The notes under the pieces are model-generated. The model saw only the letters and a program-made list of their open reading frames with translations, had not been told where the DNA came from and searched no databases. 64,000 nt of DNA, from positions 1-64,000 of the forward strand of contig JBGAUE010000007.1 of assembly GCA_044228795.1 (NCBI GenBank), read 5' to 3'. Source of the stretch: M0108 sp044228795. GTDB lineage: Bacteria > Pseudomonadota > Gammaproteobacteria > Chromatiales > Chromatiaceae. The position numbers were made by a program, and so were the translations under genes. Positions 39,867-46,875 of this stretch are shown here, in pieces. How positions within the stretch are numbered: the first letter of the stretch is position 1; the number at the start of each line of letters is the position of its first letter.

Positions 39867-40714
39867 GGGGAAGGGGCCCCTGCGCGCGGAGGTAGGGCGG
39901 CAAGATCGCCCCTGAGTTCGTCGGCCGCCTTCCGCAGGGTATGAAGAAGGGCCTTTACGCCGGTGCAAGCGTAATCGCGCCGCGGCCACTTGAAGTAACC
40001 CCGACAGGTCGCAACAAACGGGCACTCAGAACATTCGGCACCCTCGGCAACCCGTTCGCGGCTCCAACGCTCGACAAAGCCCGCGGGGTCGGGGCCAAGT
40101 TCGGCTGCTGCCAACCTGCCAGGCGGTCGTTCCTGGCCCTGGTCGTCAAGGTACCGTATCAGCGCCGGGTCTTCTTCCTGAATCGCCCAGAGGCTGATGG
40201 GCTCTTGGCGGCACAGGCCGAGCAGCATGCTGTGGAAGAACTCGATCGGCTGGGTGATCGTCGACCGATGGAGGTAATCCTGCAGCAAGCGCCCAAGGAT
40301 CTCGAGCATCGGCGCCGAGGGTTGACCGATGTTGAGTTTTACGGCGAATTGCAGCGAGCAGGCCAACCTGGCGGCCTTTTCGAAGCCGGTTGTGATGGGC
40401 AGCAACACCCGCACCGGGTGGTTGTCGAGCAGCTTTGCGTAACGGTAGAGAGCGGTAAAGTCGACCGCCGGGTCGTCCAGCAGCAGTTCGATAGGCAAGC
40501 CAGGTGCCCACTGTACCAGGGCATCGGGATCGCATCGCAGCGAGGTTAACTGGACGTAGGCCAGGTTCGCCAGGTCGTCCGCACCCAGTTGGGAGGCGAT
40601 CGCGGACGCGTCGGTACTGCGTACGATCAGATCGCGGCCGCGATAGGCCTCCAGTTGCGCAATCGGGACCTGGTAAAGGATCGAAGCCGCCGGCTCATGC
40701 GAAGGGCGGGTCAT
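39863..40714 (-). CDS. Degenerate radical-SAM-like protein with SPASM-like Cys tail
   Basis: 283 residues from ATG 40714. No C-x3-C-x2-C is present, so it cannot carry the SAM cluster. The body ('YVQLTSLRCDPDALVQWAPGLPIELLLDDP', 'HPVRVLLPITTGFEKAARLACSLQFAVKLNIGQ') looks like alternating strands and helices of a barrel. The C-terminus has C-x2-C-x5-C-x10-C in 'ECSECPFVATCRGYFKWP...CTGV', like half of a SPASM domain. It lies between the precursor and the maturase and overlaps the latter. It is probably a partner or recognition protein for the maturase. Family unknown to me. Confidence 0.65.
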   Translation of the reverse strand: MTRPSHEPAASILYQVPIAQLEAYRGRDLIVRSTDASAIASQLGADDLANLAYVQLTSLRCDPDALVQWAPGLPIELLLDDPAVDFTALYRYAKLLDNHPVRVLLPITTGFEKAARLACSLQFAVKLNIGQPSAPMLEILGRLLQDYLHRSTITQPIEFFHSMLLGLCRQEPISLWAIQEEDPALIRYLDDQGQERPPGRLAAAELGPDPAGFVERWSRERVAEGAECSECPFVATCRGYFKWPRRDYACTGVKALLHTLRKAADELRGDLAALPPRAGAPSP

Positions 40715-40757
40715 CGAGGCGCCGCCGGCGGGATCTGGTGTGTGACGGCTGTGCCGA

Positions 40758-41060
40758 TCAGCGCCGGTTGATCCAGCTGCCGCCATAGCCACCGCCACGG
40801 CGATTAACCCAACTGCCACCGCTGCGCCCATCGACCCAGCTACCCCCACTGCAACAGCCCCGGCGGTTTATCCAGCCTGCCTCAGCATTCTTTTGGGTCA
40901 AGAGGGCGCCGCCGAACAGGGCGCCGGCGATTACTGCCTGCGACCATTTACCAAGCCCGATGAGAAAGGTGCGCCGGCTCTGCAACTCCGGCTCGTTGAT
41001 GATGTCCTTCATTGGTTCGGGTTCGGGATGACTGGTATTCGGTTTGTAGTTGTCGGTCAT
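40758..41060 (-). CDS. RiPP precursor peptide, Gly-rich W-[IV]-[ND] repeats, Tat-type signal
   Basis: 100 residues from ATG 41060 with GGAG eight bases upstream. Residues 1-27 are a polar leader; 'SRRTFL' at 28-33 plus a hydrophobic stretch to residue 54 form a twin-arginine signal, with 'AEA' at 59-61 as a likely cleavage site. The remaining 39 residues are Gly-rich with four aromatic-x-polar units: W63-I-N-R-R, W75-V-D-G-R, W84-V-N-R-R and W96-I-N-R-R, plus a CC pair. This matches GrrA-like precursors of three-residue-cyclophane RiPPs. Its neighbours are the radical SAM maturase and the SPASM-tail protein. Product activity unknown. Confidence 0.8.
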   Translation of the reverse strand: MTDNYKPNTSHPEPEPMKDIINEPELQSRRTFLIGLGKWSQAVIAGALFGGALLTQKNAEAGWINRRGCCSGGSWVDGRSGGSWVNRRGGGYGGSWINRR

Positions 41061-41073
41061 GGAAAAATCTCCG

Positions 41074-41577
41074 CTACTTGGGTGCATTCGGCGGCGCTGT
41101 TTCACCGCTACCCGTCAAATGCGAGAAATGGATGGTGTGGAAGCGCCAACCGGTTCCCTCTTTGAGCAGGACCGCGGAAAAATTGGCGACGAATTGGTGC
41201 TTAACATCCTTTTTTTGGTCGCTGAAATGACACACCGCCGTCAACCAGAGCACGTCGCCTCGCGCGCTCCCAGCGCCTTCGCCACACTGGACCTCCATGG
41301 TGTTGGGGTCGAAGTTCTCGGCGAAATGGGAGTAGGCATCTCTGACCTCCGTTTTCCCCACCCAGTGCTCGCCGGGACCTGTGCCCATAAGCATGATGTC
41401 ATCGCTGTCGACGAAGGTAGCCATTACACCATCGATATCGTGCGCATCCAACGCCTTATGCTGGGTTTGCCAAAGGGTACTGACCGCGTCGATCGTCGGC
41501 TGCGCAACCTCCGCCTGTGCCAGACCGACTGAGATAGTCGTTACCATTGCCAGTGCAGTTAGGGCCCATTTCATCAT
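41074..41577 (-). CDS. Secreted SnoaL-like (NTF2-fold) protein, first gene of RiPP operon
   Basis: 167 residues from ATG 41577 (a second ATG follows directly), with AGGAG upstream. A Sec signal 'MMKWALTALAMVTTISVGLAQA' precedes the mature part, which has 'LWQTQHKALDAHDIDGVMATFVDSDDIMLMGTGPGEHWVGKTEVRDAYSHFAENF' and 'WRFHTIHFSHL', the SnoaL/DUF4440 fold seen in periplasmic proteins with no fixed chemistry. It ends 13 bases before the precursor start, so it belongs to the same transcript. It may bind, present or process the exported peptide; that is inference. Confidence 0.8.
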   Translation of the reverse strand: MMKWALTALAMVTTISVGLAQAEVAQPTIDAVSTLWQTQHKALDAHDIDGVMATFVDSDDIMLMGTGPGEHWVGKTEVRDAYSHFAENFDPNTMEVQCGEGAGSARGDVLWLTAVCHFSDQKKDVKHQFVANFSAVLLKEGTGWRFHTIHFSHLTGSGETAPPNAPK

Positions 41578-41662
41578 GGTGATCTCCTCTCGGTAATAAT
41601 TTAGCGCCTGTGTCATTTTGCGCCAACCAACCGCCTCCAAGATGATCTGGAGCAACCAAAGC

Positions 41663-41839
41663 TCAAGTCGGTGACCGGAAAATGAATCCTCGCGATTCGC
41701 AAGACCCGATCCCGCTGGTCGGGATGGTGTCGCTGTTGCAGGAGCCATTCCGCAGGACAGGTACCCTCTCCCCGGCTTCGACTAGGTCAAAATAAGACTT
41801 GGCCTGGTTGTGGAGTTCGGTGAAGGTTGCTTGTCCCAT
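41663..41839 (-). pseudogene. Phd/YefM antitoxin fragment with frameshift
   Basis: Starts 'MGQATFTELHNQAKSYFDLVEAGERVPVLRNG', a Phd/YefM N-terminus, then becomes 'SCNSDTIPTSGIGS...' which does not fit the family. The alternative frame from the same point continues 'ATPSRPAGSGLANREDSFSGHRLEL', more like an antitoxin tail, so a one-base shift near 41745 is likely. No toxin partner is adjacent. Confidence 0.6.
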
Positions 41840-41949
41840 GTGGGCCTCCAAAATGTACATAAGGATGTCATTATGGATGCTAATTCCCTAACAGGCTCTG
41901 AACGACGAGCGGCAAACATGTTTATTCCCAATCCCGGCCTACCGCTGAC

Positions 41950-42726
41950 ATGCTCTATTTGACTAAGGTTCTGACGCTCCTCGTCTTGCCGCTGGGTTGG
42001 GTGTTACTGATGGGTGCCGCGGCCTTGATCCTGCTGGCCCGCGGACGGCGGGGCTGGGCCGGAGCCTTGGTTGCGGGGCTGTTGGTGCTGTTGTGGGTCT
42101 GCGCCATGCCTTGGACGGCCTATCACCTGACGGCCGGGCTGGAGGGGGGGTATCCGCCGGTGGCTTTGGAGCAAACGCCAGTGGCGGAGGTGGCGGTGGT
42201 GCTGGGGGGCGCGGTCGGTCCCATCGGGGAGCCGCCGACGGAGAATCTGACCGGTTCCTCTAACCGCGTGCTGCGCGCGGCGCGCCTGTTTCGGGCCGGT
42301 AAGGTCCATCGGGTGCTGGCAGTGGGTGGCAATCTGGATTGGATGAGTGCCGGGGCGCCAGAGGCGGAGCTGATCCGCGACTTGCTGGTGGAATGGGGCC
42401 TACCTCGGGAGGCCATCTTCACCGAGCCGACCAGCCGGAATACGCGGGAAAATGCCCTGAGGGCGGCGGCGATCATCCGCGAGCAGGGCTGGGAGCATGT
42501 GCTGCTAGTGACCTCTGCGTCCCATATGCGGCGCGCAGTCGAGGCCTTCCAGGCGGTGGGCATCGCCGTAATCCCCTCGCCGACCGATTTCGCCAGCCGT
42601 GAACCGCTCGCCCTCGACCTCTTGAATTTCTTGCCCGATGCGGGGGCGCTCCTGGGTGTCAGCAAGGCGCTGCGCGAGGTCCTGGGGCTTTGGGTCGCCG
42701 GGATGCAAAGGGAAATTTCCGGATGA
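41950..42726 (+). CDS. YdcF-like DUF218 membrane protein, second copy
   Basis: 258 residues, clearly paralogous to 19426-20205: 'LPLGWVLLMGAAALILLA', 'LLVLLWVCAMPW', 'VAVVLGGAVGPIGEPPTENLTGSSNRVLRAARLFRAGKV', 'FTEPTSRNTRENALRAAAIIREQGWEHVLLVTSASHMRRAVEAFQAVGI'. Two N-terminal helices and a periplasmic DUF218 domain with all conserved motifs. Overlaps the glycosyltransferase start by ATGA. Together the two copies bracket the accessory island in direct orientation. Confidence 0.87.
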   Translation: MLYLTKVLTLLVLPLGWVLLMGAAALILLARGRRGWAGALVAGLLVLLWVCAMPWTAYHLTAGLEGGYPPVALEQTPVAEVAVVLGGAVGPIGEPPTENLTGSSNRVLRAARLFRAGKVHRVLAVGGNLDWMSAGAPEAELIRDLLVEWGLPREAIFTEPTSRNTRENALRAAAIIREQGWEHVLLVTSASHMRRAVEAFQAVGIAVIPSPTDFASREPLALDLLNFLPDAGALLGVSKALREVLGLWVAGMQREISG

Positions 42727-43538
42727 GCATTTCCATCCTGCTCCTGACCCTAAACGAGGCCGCTAATCTGCCGGCGTGCCTGGCGGCGGTCGCCTGGTCG
42801 GATGACGTGGTGGTGCTCGATTCCTTCAGTGCGGACCCGACGGTGGCCGTGGCGGAGCGCTGGGGGGCGCGGGTCTATCAGCGGACCTTCGATTCCTTCG
42901 CGGGGCAGCGCAATTACGCCTTAAATCAGATCGATTTCAAGCATGACTGGGTCCTGCACCTGGATGCGGACGAGATCATCACCCCCGCCCTGCGGGCGGA
43001 GATGCTGGCGACGATCGGGTCTGGTCACTTTGATGCCTTCCGCATCCCCTCCAAAATGATGTTTTGCGGGCACTGGCTGCGCTATTCCGGCCTCTACCCG
43101 AGCTATCAGGTCAGGCTGGGGCATCGGCAACGCTTGCGCTTCCAGCAGATCGGCCACGGTCAGCGGGAGGATCTGGCGCCAGAGCGAATCGGTACCCTGA
43201 CCGAGCCTTATCTGCATTTTTCCTTCTCCAAGGGCCTGACCGAGTGGTTCGATAAGCACAACCGCTATGCCAGTGACGAGGTGCGGGAGGCGGTGCGACT
43301 GCGGCTGGCGGGGGATGGCCTTGACTGGCGAGGTCTCTGGTCGGGGGAGGGCACGCGCCGCCGCCGGGCACTGGAACGCTTATCCTCTCGCCTGCCGCTG
43401 CGTCCCCTGCAGCGGTTTGTTTACATGTATCTGCTGCGTCGGGGTTTCCTGGATGGGCGCGCGGGCCTGACCTATTGCCGGCTATTGGCGATCTATGAGT
43501 ATCTGATTTTTGTTGAAGACCCGGGAACTGCTCGCTAG
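42723..43538 (+). CDS. Family 2 glycosyltransferase (WaaE/KdtX-like)
   Basis: 271 residues from ATG 42723. GT-A domain: 'ISILLLTLNEAANLPACLAAVAWSDDVVVLDSFSADPTVAVAERWGARVYQR', 'NYALNQIDFKHDWVLHLDADEIITPAL' (LDADE is the DXD), 'IPSKMMFCGHWLRYSGLYPSYQVRLGHR'. This subgroup includes LPS-core beta-1,4-glucosyltransferases WaaE and similar cluster enzymes. The last residues read 'LIFVEDPGTAR', whereas three paralogous tails have 'L-x-x-L-K-T/S-x-E-L'; a run of five T at 43507-43511 seems to carry one extra base, altering the final ten residues only. Confidence 0.88.
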   Translation: MSISILLLTLNEAANLPACLAAVAWSDDVVVLDSFSADPTVAVAERWGARVYQRTFDSFAGQRNYALNQIDFKHDWVLHLDADEIITPALRAEMLATIGSGHFDAFRIPSKMMFCGHWLRYSGLYPSYQVRLGHRQRLRFQQIGHGQREDLAPERIGTLTEPYLHFSFSKGLTEWFDKHNRYASDEVREAVRLRLAGDGLDWRGLWSGEGTRRRRALERLSSRLPLRPLQRFVYMYLLRRGFLDGRAGLTYCRLLAIYEYLIFVEDPGTAR

Positions 43539-43583
43539 GCGGGAACCCGTCTCGCCGGGTCGCAATCACAAGGATGAAGCTTG

Positions 43584-44558
43584 ATGAATATCCTGGTCAC
43601 GGGCGGGGCCGGCTACATCGGCAGCCATGCCTGCAAGGCGCTCTTTAAGGCGGGTTATCAGCCCATCGCCTGCGACAATCTGGTCTTTGGGCATCCCTGG
43701 GCGGTGCGGTGGGGGCCCCTGGAGCAGGGTGACATCGCGGACCGGCCATGGCTCGATGCCCTCATTGAGCGCCATCGGCCCCTGGCCGTGATGCACTTCG
43801 CGGCCTTTGCCTATGTGGGCGAGTCGGTCCAGAACCCGAGGAAGTATTTCCGCAACAATGTGGCGGGGACCCTGACGCTGTTGGAGGCAGTGCGGGATCA
43901 CGGCATCCGCTACTTCATCTTTTCCAGTAGCTGCGCGACCTATGGCCTGCCCGAGCGGATGCCGATCGCCGAGGACTGTCCGCAAGTGCCCATCAACCCC
44001 TACGGGGCCTCGAAGCTGATGATCGAGCGGATGCTGGCGGATTTCGATCGGGCCCATGGGCTGAGGCCGATCTGCCTGCGCTATTTCAACGCCGCCGGGG
44101 CCGATGCTGAGGGGGAGATTGGCGAGGACCATGACCCGGAGACTCACCTTATCCCGCTGGCGATCCGAGCGGCGCAAGGCGGTGCCCCCGCACTGGCGAT
44201 TATGGGAACGAATTACCCAACCCCGGATGGCACGGCGGTACGGGACTATGTCCATGTAACCGACCTGGCCGCTGCACATGTGCAGGCTCTGGATGACCTG
44301 GTGGCGGGGGGCGCGAGCGTGGCGCTCAATCTGGGGACCGGGCAGGGCTATACAGTGTGGCAGGTGGTGCGGGCAATCGAGGCGGCCAGCGGTCACCCGG
44401 TGCCGGTGCGGGAGGCGCCACGGCGGGACGGAGATCCGCCGGTGCTGGTCGCCGACCCTCGGCGCGCCTGGCATCGGCTGCACCGGACGCCCCTTCATTC
44501 GGGGTTATGCCAAATTGTCGAGACGGCTTGGCGGTGGCATGGGCAACAGGCAGGCTGA
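43584..44558 (+). CDS. galE: UDP-glucose 4-epimerase
   Basis: 324 residues from ATG 43584, preceded by AAGGATGA. Extended SDR: 'ILVTGGAGYIGSH' binds NAD, 'FSSSCATYGLPE' and 'NPYGASKLMIERML' give the catalytic Ser/Thr-Tyr-Lys, and 'LRYFNAAGADAEGEIGEDHDPETHLIPLAI' plus 'TPDGTAVRDYVHVTDLA' are GalE-specific blocks. It interconverts UDP-Glc/UDP-Gal or the N-acetyl forms, feeding the exopolysaccharide. It follows a glycosyltransferase by 45 bases and may share its transcript. Confidence 0.92.
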   Translation: MNILVTGGAGYIGSHACKALFKAGYQPIACDNLVFGHPWAVRWGPLEQGDIADRPWLDALIERHRPLAVMHFAAFAYVGESVQNPRKYFRNNVAGTLTLLEAVRDHGIRYFIFSSSCATYGLPERMPIAEDCPQVPINPYGASKLMIERMLADFDRAHGLRPICLRYFNAAGADAEGEIGEDHDPETHLIPLAIRAAQGGAPALAIMGTNYPTPDGTAVRDYVHVTDLAAAHVQALDDLVAGGASVALNLGTGQGYTVWQVVRAIEAASGHPVPVREAPRRDGDPPVLVADPRRAWHRLHRTPLHSGLCQIVETAWRWHGQQAG

Positions 44559-44654
44559 CACTTTTCGTCCCACTGGCAATGCGCTGAGGTTCCTCGGGTT
44601 GACAGGCTTCAGGTTAGGCATAGGCTTGTGGTAGCGATTTCTGGGAGAGCCGGT

Positions 44655-45224
44655 ATGGGTGTTATGAAAAGCAGGGTGTTAGTCTTGGCCTTGGTGCCCT
44701 TGATCGGCGCCTGTGTGATGGTGGGGACGCCGGTTGGACCCGGCGACGAACCGGGCAAGATCCCGCCACGCTTGACACGGGACAAGGACGACAAGGGCCT
44801 GAAATGGGACAACCCCGCCGCCTTCGGACCCGTGCCAACCGCCCTCCAGTCGACTGGGAATGACGTTTGTCAGTTCCATCGATTCGAGCGCGCCACGGGC
44901 TATCACCCCGATGCGCGGGATCTGGACGGATCCGTCATCCAGGGTGGGGGCTATTTTTGCGTTGGTACCTACGAGGAAGCCGGTCCCGGCGATGCGCCTG
45001 GCCAGGTGCCCCCGCGCCTGGTGGCGCAAGGGCGTGAGCGCAATCTGAAGTGGGATAACCCCGCCGCCTTCGGTCCGGTGCCGCCGAAACTCGAGGCTAA
45101 GGGTAATCGCATCTGCCGGGACGCCGGTTACGAGCGGGCCACGGGCTATCATCCTGGGGCGCGGGAGTTGGATGGGACTATCATTAAAGGTGGAGGCTAC
45201 TTCTGCGTCGGTAAGGTTAAGTGA
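44655..45224 (+). CDS. Lipoprotein with two tandem about 70-residue repeats
   Basis: 189 residues from ATG 44655 (ATG 44664 also possible). Lipobox 'LVPLIGAC' gives a lipid-modified Cys. The mature protein is an internal duplication: 'PGDEPGKIPPRL...LKWDNPAAFGPVPTAL...FERATGYHPDARDLDGSVIQGGGYFCVG' and 'PGDAPGQVPPRL...LKWDNPAAFGPVPPKL...YERATGYHPGARELDGTIIKGGGYFCVG'. Each repeat has two cysteines that could pair. No known family recognised. Position between galE and an envelope protein suggests an outer-membrane or surface role. Confidence 0.75.
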   Translation: MGVMKSRVLVLALVPLIGACVMVGTPVGPGDEPGKIPPRLTRDKDDKGLKWDNPAAFGPVPTALQSTGNDVCQFHRFERATGYHPDARDLDGSVIQGGGYFCVGTYEEAGPGDAPGQVPPRLVAQGRERNLKWDNPAAFGPVPPKLEAKGNRICRDAGYERATGYHPGARELDGTIIKGGGYFCVGKVK

Positions 45225-45293
45225 CCTGCCCCTGGATCTTAGCCGGTGCCAAAGAAGCCTTGCAGGCTGAGTAAATTTCTTGGAGTCATGGAC

Positions 45294-45917
45294 ATGCTAA
45301 AGAAACTTAATATTACCGCTGTGATTGGGACCGCGGCCGGACTGGCCTTGGGTTTGGGACAAGCAGCCAGTGCCGCCGATGCCTTGGGCCATCTCGTCCA
45401 GGTCAGGGGTACGACGATCCTCTCCCAGGGACCGAGATACATAGCGGGAAGCGCGGGTATGCCCCTGCGGGCCGGGGATCGACTCATGGCTCTAGAGGGG
45501 GGCGAGGCTCTGCTCCAGTTTGCGGATACCTGCCAATATCGTCTCGGGGACGATCGGATCCTGGATGTGGGCACGGAAAGCCCCTGCGCCTTGGGTAGCG
45601 GTGGTGAGTATCGCCCCGAGCTGCGGGATGCTGCGCCTTTGCCACCGGTTGCGGACCAACCGCCCACGGAACCGGAGCGGTTGCGGGAGGCCGCGCTCCG
45701 TGTGGAAAGTGACGATACCAGGCTAGGCCCGGGTAAGGGAGCCGGTACGCGGAAGAGAACTGGCGCAGGGGCTGGTGCGGGAGCTGGTGCTGACATGGGG
45801 GGCCTGTCCCTGACAGCCACGACCGCCCTGGCGGTTGCAGGTATGGGAGCGCTGGGGGCGGTGGCCGCTGGGAACCGGAAGGACAGGGGTGACGAGCCGG
45901 AGCCCCTCAGTCAGTAG
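45294..45917 (+). CDS. Periplasmic protein with FecR-like domain, unknown role
   Basis: 207 residues from ATG 45294, eight bases after GGAG. A signal peptide ('VIGTAAGLALGLGQAASA') is followed by 'LGHLVQVRGTTILSQGPRYIAGSAGMPLRAGDRLMALEGGEALLQFADTCQYRLG', similar to FecR-type beta domains that sense or scaffold at the surface. A low-complexity 'GTRKRTGAGAGAGAGA' and a C-terminal hydrophobic 'LTATTALAVAGMGALGAVAAG' end it. The stop overlaps the 3' end of the opposite-strand gene by 11 bases (convergent). Confidence 0.6.
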   Translation: MLKKLNITAVIGTAAGLALGLGQAASAADALGHLVQVRGTTILSQGPRYIAGSAGMPLRAGDRLMALEGGEALLQFADTCQYRLGDDRILDVGTESPCALGSGGEYRPELRDAAPLPPVADQPPTEPERLREAALRVESDDTRLGPGKGAGTRKRTGAGAGAGAGADMGGLSLTATTALAVAGMGALGAVAAGNRKDRGDEPEPLSQ

Positions 45918-46875
45918 GGCGGGAGCTTGGCTCCTCGGCGGCATTTTGAGCGCGAGCACGGGCACGATCCCTGTCTTCCTGTTGTTTCTCCAGGGCCTCA
46001 AGGCGCGCGCGGAGATACAGAACCGCCAGTTCCAGCTCGGCCTGACGTTGCGGGACCTGGGCGAGGGTCTCAGCTTCGTTGGCGGTCAATCCGGTCGCAG
46101 GACGGGCAAATCCAACGTCGGGTGCCCCGGAGCCAGTAGCGGGGGCCATCTGGCTGGGGTCATGGCTAGGCGACCCGGGGTTAGGCCAGATTTCGGGACC
46201 CGTTGGGAACCCTTGGCCATTAAACAGACTGAGGGCAAGCCCGACGAGGGCGAGACCGGCAAGGCCCAGGGCCAGGTGGGTTTGGCGGCGCAGATGATGG
46301 AGTTGCAGATCCCGCCAGCCGTCGCGCTCGGCGGCGGCGCGCCAGGGGGGTGAGGCGGGCGGTGACTCGCCGGTGGACGAATGGGTTGAGGCGGGTTCCG
46401 CCCAGGGGGCGGCCAGCTGGCTTGTCCAGGCGCGGGGCCCCTCGGAGACATTACCGGCGATTTGGTTGATGGCCTCCTCCAGAGCCACCCGGCAGGCCTC
46501 GGCATCCGGGTCGCCGAGAAAGGCATCCAGCGCGCCGACGAGCCGATCGGCATCCTCCGCGATGCCCACGAGGCGGGCATGGACCTCGGCCGTAGGGCGC
46601 GCGCCAGGAATCACGGGTGACCCCTCGGGCACCGACTCCCGCAGGATCGTGCCTGTCACTTCAAGAAAGCTATTGATACGTCTGGCCAGCCGGGTCAGGG
46701 TTGCGACCCCCTGATCGTCACGGGGCGCGGCGAACAACAGCCGGGGCAGCCTGGCCTGGAGTGCCTGGAGACCCGCAATTACCCGGCGCCGTTCCGCAGG
46801 TTCAGACTCTGGATCGGCGGGGATGAGGGGGAGCATGTCGGGTGCGCTCATACCAGGCTCCGGGGTGCGGCTCAT
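45907..46875 (-). CDS. Hypothetical single-span membrane protein with coiled coil
   Basis: 322 residues, overlapping the upstream ligase-like gene stop by ATGA. The N-terminal 150 residues are helical ('AERRRVIAGLQALQARLPRLL'), one membrane span 'LALGLAGLALVGLALSLF' lies near residue 215, and the end is a charged coiled coil ('AELELAVLYLRARLEALEKQQEDRDRARARAQ'). No family recognised. Being coupled to an O-antigen-ligase-like gene, it may help the polymerase or chain-length machinery. Confidence 0.6.
   Translation of the reverse strand: MSRTPEPGMSAPDMLPLIPADPESEPAERRRVIAGLQALQARLPRLLFAAPRDDQGVATLTRLARRINSFLEVTGTILRESVPEGSPVIPGARPTAEVHARLVGIAEDADRLVGALDAFLGDPDAEACRVALEEAINQIAGNVSEGPRAWTSQLAAPWAEPASTHSSTGESPPASPPWRAAAERDGWRDLQLHHLRRQTHLALGLAGLALVGLALSLFNGQGFPTGPEIWPNPGSPSHDPSQMAPATGSGAPDVGFARPATGLTANEAETLAQVPQRQAELELAVLYLRARLEALEKQQEDRDRARARAQNAAEEPSSRPTD

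Noticed and set aside
18800..43500. Prophage or IS-driven island
   Set aside because: No integrase, DDE transposase, terminal inverted repeats or phage structural genes were seen; only the group II intron and Rpn remnants are mobile-type.
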